A stretch of DNA of 64,000 nucleotides from Alistipes sp. Lineage in GTDB: Bacteria; Bacteroidota; Bacteroidia; Bacteroidales; Rikenellaceae. The notes under the pieces are model-generated. The model did not search any database. It was given only the letters and a program-made list of their open reading frames with translations, and was not told the origin of the DNA. Position numbers and translations under genes: made by a program. The stretch is taken from the NCBI GenBank assembly GCA_017536555.1, contig JAFXHE010000017.1:58719-122718 (forward strand). Direction: 5' to 3'. Position 1 is the first letter of the stretch; each line of letters starts with the position of its first letter. This document shows, piece by piece, positions 42,738 through 51,968 of this stretch.

Positions 42738-45020
42738 GTGATAATTAAGAGATATATATTAGCAGCCGTCGCGGTGTTCGGTATTGGCATAACAGGGCTT
42801 TATGCCGATATGCCCGATGTAGACTATACGGCGAGTGTCGACCCCTTCATTGGCACGGCAAACTATGGTACGACGCACCCAGGAGCTGTGGTACCCCACG
42901 GTATGATGGCTGTTGTGCCATTTAATGTTACAGGCTCTGCGCTTAACCGCTACGATAAGGATCGCACGTGGTGGTCTACGCCCTATGACCACCGTAATAG
43001 CTATATGGTTGGCTTTGCTCACGGTGCGTTGAGTGGTGTGGGCTGTCCCGAGATGGGAGCTATTGTGACTATGGCGACAACGGGTGAGGTAGCCCCAGAT
43101 TGTGAGCTGCGCGGTTCGGAATACATCCGCGAGAGCGCATCTCCAGGCTACTACACAGCAACCTACACCAAGTATGACATCACGGCGGAGGCTACAGCTA
43201 CGGAGCGAGCCTCTGTCGAGCGATACACATTCAATAGCGGTGGCAATGCTACCATATATGTCGACCTCGGCACAGCCCTGTCTAATGAGTCGGGTGCTAT
43301 GTTGCGTCGTGTTAGCGACTACGAGGTTGAGGGTATGCGCATCTTGGGAACATTCTGCTATAATTCGCAGGCGGTATTTCCCGTCTACTTTGTGGCACGT
43401 CTTTCGCGCGCCGCGCAGAGCACAGGCTATTGGAAGCTACAACCCGAGATGACGGGTATCGAGGCGCAGTGGTCGGGCGATAGTGGCGAGTATAAGCTCT
43501 ATGAGAGCTACTCGCGTGAGATTATGGGCGACGACATAGGCTTCTACTTCTCGCTGGGCGATGTGGCTGCGGGCGAAGAGGTGGAGCTGAAGATAGGTCT
43601 GTCGTATGTCTCTATGGAGAATGCTCGACGTAACCTCGAGGCAGAGGTGGGCAACCGCAATTTTGACGAGGTGCGAGAGTCTGCCCGCGCAGCGTGGAAC
43701 AAGGTTTTGGGTCGTATACGTGTCAAGGGAGGCACAGAGAGTGACCACACAAGATTTTATACTGCACTCTATCACGCTTTGCTGCATCCCAACCTGTTGA
43801 GTGATGTCAGTGGAGAGTACCCCACTATGGAGCGAGGCGATATCGCCGTATGCCGCGAGGGCGAGCGTTACACAGTTTTCTCGCTGTGGGATACATATCG
43901 CAACCTGCACCAGCTGCTGACGTTAGTATATCCCGAGTGTCAGAGTGATATGCTGCGCTCTATGGTCGAGATGTCAAAGGAGTGGGGCTGGTTACCACGC
44001 TGGGAGCTTTATGGTCGTGAGACCTACACTATGGAGGGCGACCCCGCCATACCTGTAATTGTTGATAGCTACCTCAAGGGGTTGCGCGACTTTGATGTTG
44101 AGGCTGCCTATGAGGCAATGCGTCGCTCGGCGACAACGCGTGGCGAGAGCAACCCTATTCGCCCCGATATCGACCCATATATCGAAGATGGCTATATCCC
44201 TGTTGGATGGTTTGCTCAAGATATGTCGGGTGATAACTCGGTGTCGCACGCCTTGGAGTACTATGTGGCAGATAATGCACTTGCAGTCTATGCCCGAGAG
44301 ATGGGTGATGTGGCATTTGCCGAGGAGTTGGAGCGTAGAGCCGCAGGCTGGAAGAACTACTACTGCAAGGAGTATGGTGTGCTGCGCCCAATATGCAAGG
44401 ATGGTAGTTTTATCGAGCCCTTCAACCCCGAGGATGGTGCCAACTTCTCTAATACTGTGGGCTTCCACGAGGGTAGCTCGTGGAACTACACCTTCTTTGT
44501 GCCACACGACATCGATGGACTCATCAAGATTATGGGTGGTAAGCAGACCTTTGTCAACCGCCTATGGCACCTCTTTGAAAAGGGCTATTATGACCCAACG
44601 AATGAGCCAGATATCGCCTATGCCTACCTTTTTAGCCGTGTGCGTGGAGAGGAATGGCGTACGCAGAGACTTGTGCGCGAACTTATCGACAAGAACTACA
44701 CCACCGAGGCGTGGGGACTTCCTGGCAACGACGACACTGGTACAATGTCGGCGTGGTTAGTATTCTCGATGATGGGTATCTATCCCGACTGTCCAGGCGA
44801 GCCTTACTACACCATTACCACACCGCGCTTCGCGAGTGTTGAGATAGATACCTCGGAGGGTATAGTGTCGATAACCGTTGAGCGTAGCAGCCCTGATGCC
44901 CACTATATTGAGAGTATGACGCTGGGTGATAAGCCTCTTAAGAGGTACCGTATATCGCACGATGAACTTCTAAAACATAAAGAGCTGAAACTAAAACTCA
45001 AACAATATGAAAAAGATTAA
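42738..45020 (+). CDS. Glycoside hydrolase family 92, alpha-mannosidase type (copy 1)
   Basis: A 760-residue exported enzyme. The GTG at 42738 is chosen because it alone leaves the signal peptide (IIKRYILAAVAVFGIGITGLYA). The mature start VDPFIGTANYGTTHPGAVVPHGMM is the GH92 hallmark. Further blocks are GFAHGALSGVGCPEMG, FSLWDTYRNLHQLL and the catalytic-base region GLPGNDDTGTMSAW. GH92 enzymes are calcium-dependent inverting exo-alpha-mannosidases. It overlaps the next GH92 gene by 14 nt, so both are translated from one mRNA. Confidence 0.94.
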   Translation: MIIKRYILAAVAVFGIGITGLYADMPDVDYTASVDPFIGTANYGTTHPGAVVPHGMMAVVPFNVTGSALNRYDKDRTWWSTPYDHRNSYMVGFAHGALSGVGCPEMGAIVTMATTGEVAPDCELRGSEYIRESASPGYYTATYTKYDITAEATATERASVERYTFNSGGNATIYVDLGTALSNESGAMLRRVSDYEVEGMRILGTFCYNSQAVFPVYFVARLSRAAQSTGYWKLQPEMTGIEAQWSGDSGEYKLYESYSREIMGDDIGFYFSLGDVAAGEEVELKIGLSYVSMENARRNLEAEVGNRNFDEVRESARAAWNKVLGRIRVKGGTESDHTRFYTALYHALLHPNLLSDVSGEYPTMERGDIAVCREGERYTVFSLWDTYRNLHQLLTLVYPECQSDMLRSMVEMSKEWGWLPRWELYGRETYTMEGDPAIPVIVDSYLKGLRDFDVEAAYEAMRRSATTRGESNPIRPDIDPYIEDGYIPVGWFAQDMSGDNSVSHALEYYVADNALAVYAREMGDVAFAEELERRAAGWKNYYCKEYGVLRPICKDGSFIEPFNPEDGANFSNTVGFHEGSSWNYTFFVPHDIDGLIKIMGGKQTFVNRLWHLFEKGYYDPTNEPDIAYAYLFSRVRGEEWRTQRLVRELIDKNYTTEAWGLPGNDDTGTMSAWLVFSMMGIYPDCPGEPYYTITTPRFASVEIDTSEGIVSITVERSSPDAHYIESMTLGDKPLKRYRISHDELLKHKELKLKLKQYEKD

Positions 45021-47199
45021 GTTAGTTAGCGTTGTTGCATCCTTGATTGCTGTTGTAGGCTGTGTAACAACCCCCGCCGAGGTTGACTACGCCTCGATGG
45101 TCGACCCCAAGATTGGCTCTGGCGGTCACGGACACGTCTTTGTTGGAGCAAATGTGCCCTTTGGTATGACGCAGGTTGGCCCTACCAGCATCACGCAGGA
45201 GTGGGATTGGTGCTCGGGCTACCACGAGTCGGAGAATAGCGTTATCGGTTTCTCGCACACACACCTCTCGGGTACGGGCTGTGGCGATCTGTTCGATGTT
45301 ACGCTTATGCCTGTTATGGGCGAGGTGACCTATGGTCGAGGCAGACTTGGCGACTACTCTACGGGCTTCTGGTCAGAGGCTGACCGTTCACAGGAGATTG
45401 TCGAGCCTGGCTACTACTCTGTGCCTCTTACACGCTACAATATCCTTGCCGAGATGACGGCTACGGAGCGTGGGGGCTTGCATCGCTACACCTTCCCCGA
45501 GGGCGACAATGCCGCTATCATCCTCGACTTGGTGCACGGTGGGTGCTGGGATCGCCCAGAGAGCCTCTTTGCCGAGGCTGTCAGCGATATCCGCGTTGAG
45601 GGTCATCGCCATAGCTACGGCTGGGCGAACAACCAGAAGGTATACTTCGTTATCGAGTTCTCGAAGCCCTTTGCCTCTTTTGAGCCTATTGGCGAAGATA
45701 ATTGGTACTACCGCATAAACTTTGATACCGAGGCTGGTGAGTGCATTGGTGTAAAGGTCGCTCTGTCGTCTACAAGTTTGGATGGTGCACGCCTTAACTT
45801 CGACAAGGAGGTTGCCGCTGCCGACTTCGATACTGTTCGCAAGGAGGCACGTGCCAAGTGGAACAACGAGATAGGTAAGATTCGTATTGAGGGAGCTACT
45901 GCCGAGCAGCAGGAGATATTCTATACAGCTATGTACCATATGTACATCGCGCCGTCACTCTTCTCGGATGTAGATGGCACATATCGTGGTGCCGACAACG
46001 AGATACACTCCAACCCTGGTCACGACACCTACACAACCTTCTCGTTGTGGGATACCTATCGTGCCAAGCTACCGTTGATGACAATCACTCATCCCGAGCG
46101 TATGGACGATGTTATCAACACTATGATAAACATCTGCGACGAGCAGCACTTCCTGCCTATCTGGCACTTGTGGGGCTGGGATAATGGCTGTATGGTGGGC
46201 TCACCTGGCATTATCGTTGTCTCTGATGCTGTTGTTAAGGGTATCGAGGGCATAGATGCCGAGCGTGCGTGGGAGGCTCTTAAGCTCTCATATATGCACG
46301 ATATGCGTGGTGGTAAGCAGCGCAAGGAGTATGGCTATATGCCTAATGACCTTGTAGCAGAGTCTATAGCCCACGATATGGAGTTTGCTATTGCCGATGC
46401 TGCTGCTTTGGAGGTTGCCGAGATGTTGGGCAAGAGCGAGGATGCAGTGTACCTCGAGCAGCGTAGCCACTCTTGGCTCAACTACTTCGACGCGTCGACG
46501 GGCTTTGTGCGCGGTAAGTCATCAAAGGGTGAGTGGCGCGAGGATTTTAATCCGCATAACGCATCGCGTATTGCTAATGAGTATTGTGAGGGTAATGCTT
46601 GGCAGTATACCTGGCTCGTTCCACACGACCTCGATAGGTTGGTGGAGTGCTTTGGTGGTCGTGAGCAGACTTTGGAGCGTCTTGATGGTCTCTTTGCTGC
46701 CGATACAAAGATGGAGGGCGAGGATGTAACGCCCGATATCTCTGGTCTTATTGGGCAGTATGTACACGGCAACGAGCCGAGCCACCATATCATCTACTTC
46801 TACACTATGCTTGGTGAGCCGTGGAAGGGTGCTGACCGCCTCTATGAGGTTATGGAGACTATGTACTCTACGGAGCCTGATGGTTTGTCGGGTAATGAGG
46901 ATGTCGGTCAGATGTCTGCGTGGTATGTTATGACAACCCTCGGCTTCTACCCCGTTGAGCCTGCTGCGGCACGCTATGTGCTGGGTGTACCTATGGTTGA
47001 TGGTGCAGAGATTGATGTTGAGGGTGGTATCTTCCGTATCGAGCGTGAGGGTTATAGCGACGAGGCTCGCTATGTGCAGCGTGTAGAGCTTAATGGTGCG
47101 GAGTGGCGTAAACCCTATATCGAGCATAAGGATATCATCAAGGGTGGTACTTTGAAGTTCATAATGGGCGCAGATAAGACCCTATACTACGACCTCTAA
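45007..47199 (+). CDS. Glycoside hydrolase family 92 lipoprotein, alpha-mannosidase type (copy 2)
   Basis: A 730-residue lipoprotein (MKKIKLVSVVASLIAVVGC, lipobox Cys19), in contrast with its soluble neighbour. The GH92 blocks are VDPKIGSGGHGHVFVGANVPFGM, GFSHTHLSGTGCGD, FSLWDTYRAKLPL, WQYTWLVPHDLDRLV and GLSGNEDVGQMSAW with the catalytic acids. The lipid anchor suggests it works at the outer membrane, with copy 1 in the periplasm, on alpha-mannosides with different linkages (inference). No SusC/SusD pair lies nearby. Confidence 0.94.
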   Translation: MKKIKLVSVVASLIAVVGCVTTPAEVDYASMVDPKIGSGGHGHVFVGANVPFGMTQVGPTSITQEWDWCSGYHESENSVIGFSHTHLSGTGCGDLFDVTLMPVMGEVTYGRGRLGDYSTGFWSEADRSQEIVEPGYYSVPLTRYNILAEMTATERGGLHRYTFPEGDNAAIILDLVHGGCWDRPESLFAEAVSDIRVEGHRHSYGWANNQKVYFVIEFSKPFASFEPIGEDNWYYRINFDTEAGECIGVKVALSSTSLDGARLNFDKEVAAADFDTVRKEARAKWNNEIGKIRIEGATAEQQEIFYTAMYHMYIAPSLFSDVDGTYRGADNEIHSNPGHDTYTTFSLWDTYRAKLPLMTITHPERMDDVINTMINICDEQHFLPIWHLWGWDNGCMVGSPGIIVVSDAVVKGIEGIDAERAWEALKLSYMHDMRGGKQRKEYGYMPNDLVAESIAHDMEFAIADAAALEVAEMLGKSEDAVYLEQRSHSWLNYFDASTGFVRGKSSKGEWREDFNPHNASRIANEYCEGNAWQYTWLVPHDLDRLVECFGGREQTLERLDGLFAADTKMEGEDVTPDISGLIGQYVHGNEPSHHIIYFYTMLGEPWKGADRLYEVMETMYSTEPDGLSGNEDVGQMSAWYVMTTLGFYPVEPAAARYVLGVPMVDGAEIDVEGGIFRIEREGYSDEARYVQRVELNGAEWRKPYIEHKDIIKGGTLKFIMGADKTLYYDL

Positions 47200-47298
47200 A
47201 CGATACTGCTACCACGTCACATCTCGACTTTTGGTGCGATTTGTGGCGTGGAGCATAAAATAAATCGAAAAAGTTGTACATTTCGGGAGAAATGTTTG

Positions 47299-47306
47299 TA
47301 CATTTG
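47299..47306 (+). promoter_or_regulatory. -7 box of the YitT-family gene
   Basis: TACATTTG, about 95 nt before the ATG, with GTTG 22 nt upstream (47273-47276). The leader is rather long for this genome. Confidence 0.5.
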
Positions 47307-47401
47307 CCCCGAGTTTCGGACGATGTCATCCCCTCTGGAGCAGAGTCTGCAAATTGAAATGTTAAAATTTAATTTTGGTTTACTATTAACTCGAATTAGT
47401 T

Positions 47402-48373
47402 ATGGCTATGAAGATCACTTCTCGTGATATTCTTATCGGTTTCAAAGAGTATCTCTTGATGACCTTTGGTATGTTCTGCTATGCCTTTGGCTGGTTGCAG
47501 TGCGTTCTTCCTGCAGGTGGTATGGGTGGTGGCGCAGCAGGTTTGGCTACAATCATCAATGCTGTCCTCCCTGCAAGCATCGCATCATTCCTTACAATTG
47601 GTACATTGGTATTTATCATCAATGTCGTCTTGCTCATTTTGGGTGTTATGATTGTAGGCTGGAAGTTTGGTATCAAAACGCTATACTGTATCTTTACGAT
47701 GTCGCTGATGTTCAACATTGTGGAGTCGGACATATTCCCGCAGGGCATTATGATTAAGATGTTCTCGGAGGTTGCTGCAGGCGACCTGTTGCTTGTCGTT
47801 ATCGGTGCAGCATCGTGCGGTCTTGGTATTGCAGTGTCATTTATGCAGGGTGGCTCAACAGGTGGTACAGATATCGTGGCGATGATTATCAATAAGTTCC
47901 GCACCGTAAGCTATGGCAAGGTGTTGCTTGGTACAGATTGCGGTATCCTTATTTCATCACTGTTCCTCACCACAACAATCACTGTAAATGGTGTCGACAC
48001 AGTAATTGAGCCGTTGTCGTCACTGGCATTTGCCCGTATGGTCTACGGTTTTATAATGATTGCTGTTATCGGATATACTGTTGACCTTGTGCAGTCTGGT
48101 AACCAGCAGTCTAACCAGATTATGATCTTCTGTAAGAACTATGAGAGTATGGCAGATGTGATTCTTACCAAGGCACATCGTGGAGCAACCCTCATCGACG
48201 CGCAGGGCTGGTACTCAAAGCAGCAGTCAAAGGCTGTGATGGTCGTATGCCGCAAGCGTGATACTGCGCAGATTCTCAAGCTCGTAAAGGAGGAGGATCC
48301 CACGGCATTTATCACCGTAGGCTCTGTTATGGGCGTTTACGGTCAGGGCTTTGATGCTCTGAACAAGGTCTGA
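47402..48373 (+). CDS. YitT family membrane protein (DUF161 and DUF2179)
   Basis: A 323-residue membrane protein of unknown function. About six hydrophobic segments (residues 15-225) carry the YitT blocks LPAGGMGGGAAGLATII, GVMIVGWKFGIKTLYC, GLGIAVSFMQGGSTGGTDIVAMII and GKVLLGTDCGILI. The C-terminal cytoplasmic DUF2179 domain (about 235-323) has KAHRGATLIDAQGWYS and VVCRKRDTAQILKLVKEEDPTAFITV. A second ATG two codons later (47408) is an equally possible start. Confidence 0.93.
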   Translation: MAMKITSRDILIGFKEYLLMTFGMFCYAFGWLQCVLPAGGMGGGAAGLATIINAVLPASIASFLTIGTLVFIINVVLLILGVMIVGWKFGIKTLYCIFTMSLMFNIVESDIFPQGIMIKMFSEVAAGDLLLVVIGAASCGLGIAVSFMQGGSTGGTDIVAMIINKFRTVSYGKVLLGTDCGILISSLFLTTTITVNGVDTVIEPLSSLAFARMVYGFIMIAVIGYTVDLVQSGNQQSNQIMIFCKNYESMADVILTKAHRGATLIDAQGWYSKQQSKAVMVVCRKRDTAQILKLVKEEDPTAFITVGSVMGVYGQGFDALNKV

Positions 48374-48406
48374 TAGGCACCCTCAAGGGCTTAAAATACT
48401 GTTGCC

Positions 48407-50665
48407 ATGCTATACGCACAGGTGGTTCTCCCGTTGGCGCAGCCGCCATATACCTTCTCGGTGGAGGAGGGGCTGGATGTCAGGGTGGGCGATGCCGTAG
48501 TCGTACAGTTTGGCAACAGTCGTTTTTATACTGGTATAGTCTGGTCTCTCTGTGACCAGCGTCCCGACTATCCGCGCATTAAACCAATCTTACGTAGGCT
48601 CTACTCCGTGCCGCTACTCACCCCACCTATACAACAACTGTGGGAGTGGATTGCTGACTACTATATGTGTAGTCTCGGTGAGGTTATGCGTATGGCACTT
48701 CCATCTCTTGCCAAGCCCTCGGCAACGACCCTTGCTGACCTTGACGAGAAGAGTATAACACCACCCGTTGAGACATATATTGCTCTCTGTAGTGACCTCC
48801 GTAGCGAGGAGGCATTGGCAGAGTACGTGGCAAAACATTCGCGTCGCGCGCCTCGTCGTACCGATACTATGGATCGTATTGCAGCACTTGCTGTTGAGCG
48901 AGGTGCTGACGATGGCTTTGTGCCGCGACGACTTGTTGATGCCGACTATCGCCATATTGCCGATCTGCGCTCAAAGGGGCTTATAGAGTGCGTGGTGCGC
49001 GAGCGTGAGCGCACGTTGCGCGATGCCGCGCAGGAGTTTCTGTTGCCTACGCTCTCCGAGGCGCAGGACGTGGCGTTAGAGTCTGTGAGAAGTGCGCATA
49101 ACGATGGTCGCGTAGCTCTGCTGCACGGTGTTACGGGCTCGGGAAAGACAGAGATATATGTACATCTTATCGCCGATGTGTTGTCATCGGGACGCGATGT
49201 GCTTATGTTGGTGCCCGAGATTGTTGTAACATCACAGCTGGTAGAGCGTTTAGAGCGTATCTTCGAGGGTCGCACAACTACCTATCATTCACACCTTACA
49301 CCCACGCGTCGTGGTCAGACCTATCTGCGCCTTGCTGCGGCATCGGGTGGAGAGCTTGTTGTGGGTGTGCGCTCGGCACTGTTCCTGCCGCTCAACAACC
49401 TCGGTCTTGTCATCGTCGACGAGGAGCACGACCCGAGCTATAAGCAGAGCGACGTGCAACCGAGATATAATGCCCGTGACTGCGCTGTTGTTATGGCGCG
49501 AATATTTGGTGCTGGCGTGGTGCTCGGCAGTGCCACACCATCGTTGGAGAGCTATACAAAGGCTCTGGCAGGCAGGTATGCCTATGTCGAGCTTAAGGAG
49601 CGTTGGGGCGAGGGTGAGCTGCCCGAAGTTGTTGTGTCCGACACGCTGCGTGCTGTTAAGCGCGGTGAGCGCAGAAGCCACTTTAACCTCGACTTGCTGC
49701 ACTATGTAACAGACTCACTGGAGGCAAAGGAGCAGGTTATGCTCTTTCAGAACCGTCGTGGTTATGCCCCTTATATTCAATGCCGTACGTGCGGCTATAC
49801 GCCACGTTGTCCACATTGCAACGTCACCCTGACACAACATAAAACCTCTGCCACGATGCAGTGTCACTACTGCGGTTTTACTGTCGAGCGTCCCAAGGTC
49901 TGCCCGGTTTGTAATATTCAGGATTTTGCCACTATGGGCTTCGGCACGGAGAAGGTTGAGGAGGAGATACAGAGGCTCTATCCCGATGCGCGTGTGGCAC
50001 GCCTTGATAGCGACACAGCGTCATCAGAACGCGCTTTTAGACAGATTGTAACCCGCTTTGAAGAGGGCGCGACAGATATTCTTGTCGGTACGCAGATTAT
50101 CACCAAGGGCTTTGATTTTGGTGGTGTCACCACTGTTGGTATTCTCAATGCAGATAACCTGCTTTCGGCTCCCGATTTCCGTGCTTCGGAGCGTGCTTTT
50201 CAGCTTATGATGCAGGTGGCAGGACGTGCTGGCAGACGTAATAATCGTGGTCGTGTTGTGGTGCAGACATCGCAACCCACACACCCTGTTATACGTCAGG
50301 TGTCAGCAGGTGACTATCACGCTATGGCACTTGCGGAACTACGTGAGCGTGAGCAGTTTGGATATCCGCCATACTCGCGCCTTGTGCGTCTACTTTTGCG
50401 TTGTAGTGACTATGAACTATTGCACGCGGCATCGCACTATATGGCACAGTTGCTACGCAAGAAGTTTGCACATCGTGTTATGGGCCCAGCCTCGGCGGCT
50501 GTGGGTATGTTACGTGGTGAGCATCGCTCAGAGATACTCCTCAAGGTTGAGGCGGGTGCATCTATGTCGCTTGCGCGTAAGATGCTACGAGAAGTTATGG
50601 AGAGTATGACCTCGGAGAGACGTTTTAGGAGTGTGGTGCTGAATGTTGATGTTGATGCGTTGTAG
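48407..50665 (+). CDS. priA: Primosomal protein N' (PriA helicase)
   Basis: PriA reloads the replisome at stalled forks. The 752-residue protein has the N-terminal DNA-binding part (ARVVLPLAQPPYTF-like start), Walker A GVTGSGKTEIY, Walker B VDEEHD, the zinc-binding insert with paired Cys (CRTCGYTPRCPHC, CHYCGFTVERPKVCPVC), and GTQIITKGFDFGGVTTVGI with QVAGRAGR of the helicase core. It starts 33 nt after the YitT gene. Confidence 0.96.
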   Translation: MLYAQVVLPLAQPPYTFSVEEGLDVRVGDAVVVQFGNSRFYTGIVWSLCDQRPDYPRIKPILRRLYSVPLLTPPIQQLWEWIADYYMCSLGEVMRMALPSLAKPSATTLADLDEKSITPPVETYIALCSDLRSEEALAEYVAKHSRRAPRRTDTMDRIAALAVERGADDGFVPRRLVDADYRHIADLRSKGLIECVVRERERTLRDAAQEFLLPTLSEAQDVALESVRSAHNDGRVALLHGVTGSGKTEIYVHLIADVLSSGRDVLMLVPEIVVTSQLVERLERIFEGRTTTYHSHLTPTRRGQTYLRLAAASGGELVVGVRSALFLPLNNLGLVIVDEEHDPSYKQSDVQPRYNARDCAVVMARIFGAGVVLGSATPSLESYTKALAGRYAYVELKERWGEGELPEVVVSDTLRAVKRGERRSHFNLDLLHYVTDSLEAKEQVMLFQNRRGYAPYIQCRTCGYTPRCPHCNVTLTQHKTSATMQCHYCGFTVERPKVCPVCNIQDFATMGFGTEKVEEEIQRLYPDARVARLDSDTASSERAFRQIVTRFEEGATDILVGTQIITKGFDFGGVTTVGILNADNLLSAPDFRASERAFQLMMQVAGRAGRRNNRGRVVVQTSQPTHPVIRQVSAGDYHAMALAELREREQFGYPPYSRLVRLLLRCSDYELLHAASHYMAQLLRKKFAHRVMGPASAAVGMLRGEHRSEILLKVEAGASMSLARKMLREVMESMTSERRFRSVVLNVDVDAL

Positions 50666-50674
50666 CGCGTAGAC

Positions 50675-51841
50675 TTACTCTACCACTACTGTATGGCAGC
50701 GTCCGAAACGGTCTGTTGCAGTTATTGTAATATGGCTATTTTGAGATGTGGGACGACAGCGGAAATAGTGATTTGCAGGACGCGCAGAACGACGCAAACG
50801 TTCCATTATAACATCGTTGTAATCAGCCTCTTGCTCTACATATTGTATATAGTCAGGGTCGATAATTTCTATCTGCTCCATATCCCCCTTTGTGATACCA
50901 TTTTCTGACCATTTTATGCTCCACTTGGAGTCCCAGTCAATAACCTTTATAACAACAGAATTTTCATACTCGTTGACACTGCCCGCGGGATATGCCACGA
51001 TGGTCTGTGGGGTGTCGTTTTGAAGTGTGCGGTGGTGCCATTGCCACTCGTTGTCGCGCTCCTCAATGCAGAATACCCCCTGCGGAGTGCCGTCGGCACA
51101 TATTGGCGCAAACCACAGATTACCATTCACTTGTGCGACACTGTGCTCGATGATACTGCTTGTAATGTCTGCCGTGGCGTGGCGGTGGCGATGTCCTGTT
51201 ATAAAGTGTAGCTCACGGCGCGCAGCAAGACGTGTTATGCGACGTGCGTAGCGCATAAGTTCGCCTGTGCGGAAGTCTGTGGCAGGTGCGTGCATCATAA
51301 TAGCTATGCGGCTTGTGCGAGGCGTTGCCTTAATCTCTTTTTTTAACCACCTCAGTTGTTCTTTATCAACATTTATAGAGTAGTCGTCGTAGCTATTGAA
51401 ACTGATGTTGTCGAGGGCAAAGAAGTGGGTGTTGCCCAGCTTTAGCGAGTAGTTTTTTGAACCGAATGTAGCAATGTAGTGGCTTTCTGCAAGCGACTCG
51501 TTATACGTCACCTCTCTGTCGTGGTCGTGGTTGCCGATAACGGCATATACGGGTACACCCAACTCCTCGAAAATACCCTTTACGCGCGGCAGAAACTCCA
51601 TAGTGTCCCATACCACGTCACCTGTGAGTAGTATAGCAGTGGGGTAGCCACTCGCAACATACTCATCTACAATGACTTTTATCTGTGGCACAATCTCATT
51701 TTCAAGGCGCATAATCTGCTCCTCGGTCTGTGGTTGCGGGTCGCCAACGACGATAAGGTTGAAGCCCTCGCCCTGGGCTGTGACAGCAGTTATTGTCAAC
51801 AGCGCTACGATTGCAAGTATAATCCTTTCGATGTATCTCAT
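50675..51841 (-). CDS. Exported calcineurin-like metallophosphoesterase
   Basis: A 388-residue protein with a signal peptide (MRYIERIILAIVALLTITAVTA). The dimetal site motifs are complete: VVGDPQPQ, LLTGDVVWD, GNHDHD, MMHAP and GHRHRH. After the catalytic domain (about 25-260) comes a beta-rich C-terminal domain (about 270-388) with DWDSKWSIKWSENG. This two-domain form is common in Bacteroidota. The substrate is unknown. It converges with priA and is divergent from dnaX; a -7 box TATCTTTG lies at 51881-51874. Confidence 0.88.
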   Translation of the reverse strand: MRYIERIILAIVALLTITAVTAQGEGFNLIVVGDPQPQTEEQIMRLENEIVPQIKVIVDEYVASGYPTAILLTGDVVWDTMEFLPRVKGIFEELGVPVYAVIGNHDHDREVTYNESLAESHYIATFGSKNYSLKLGNTHFFALDNISFNSYDDYSINVDKEQLRWLKKEIKATPRTSRIAIMMHAPATDFRTGELMRYARRITRLAARRELHFITGHRHRHATADITSSIIEHSVAQVNGNLWFAPICADGTPQGVFCIEERDNEWQWHHRTLQNDTPQTIVAYPAGSVNEYENSVVIKVIDWDSKWSIKWSENGITKGDMEQIEIIDPDYIQYVEQEADYNDVIMERLRRSARPANHYFRCRPTSQNSHITITATDRFGRCHTVVVE

Positions 51842-51873
51842 CCTCTATGCTTTGCTTTAGTGTGTTGGTGGCA

Positions 51874-51881
51874 CAAAGATA
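51874..51881 (-). promoter_or_regulatory. -7 box of the phosphoesterase gene
   Basis: On the minus strand TATCTTTG, 33 nt before the ATG. No clear -33 element at the standard distance. Confidence 0.5.
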
Positions 51882-51953
51882 GAAAAATTATCTATTATGT
51901 GTGACGAAGTGCAAAAAATCGCGCGTGTGCGTGTACATGTGGGAAAAATTTTA

Positions 51954-51961
51954 TACCTTTG
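51954..51961 (+). promoter_or_regulatory. -7 box of dnaX, implying a leaderless mRNA
   Basis: TACCTTTG ends 7 nt before the dnaX ATG at 51969, so transcription would start at or a few bases before the start codon. It also excludes the longer frame from 51897. The -33 element is weak. Confidence 0.6.
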
Positions 51962-51968
51962 TCGAGTT

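Noticed and set aside
46522-47127. Minus-strand frame of 201 codons
   Set aside because: Antisense to the second GH92 gene; composition is that of a shadow frame.
51897-51968. Longer N-terminus for dnaX
   Set aside because: The stretch holds the -7 promoter box and precedes the family start MENFVVSARKYRP.
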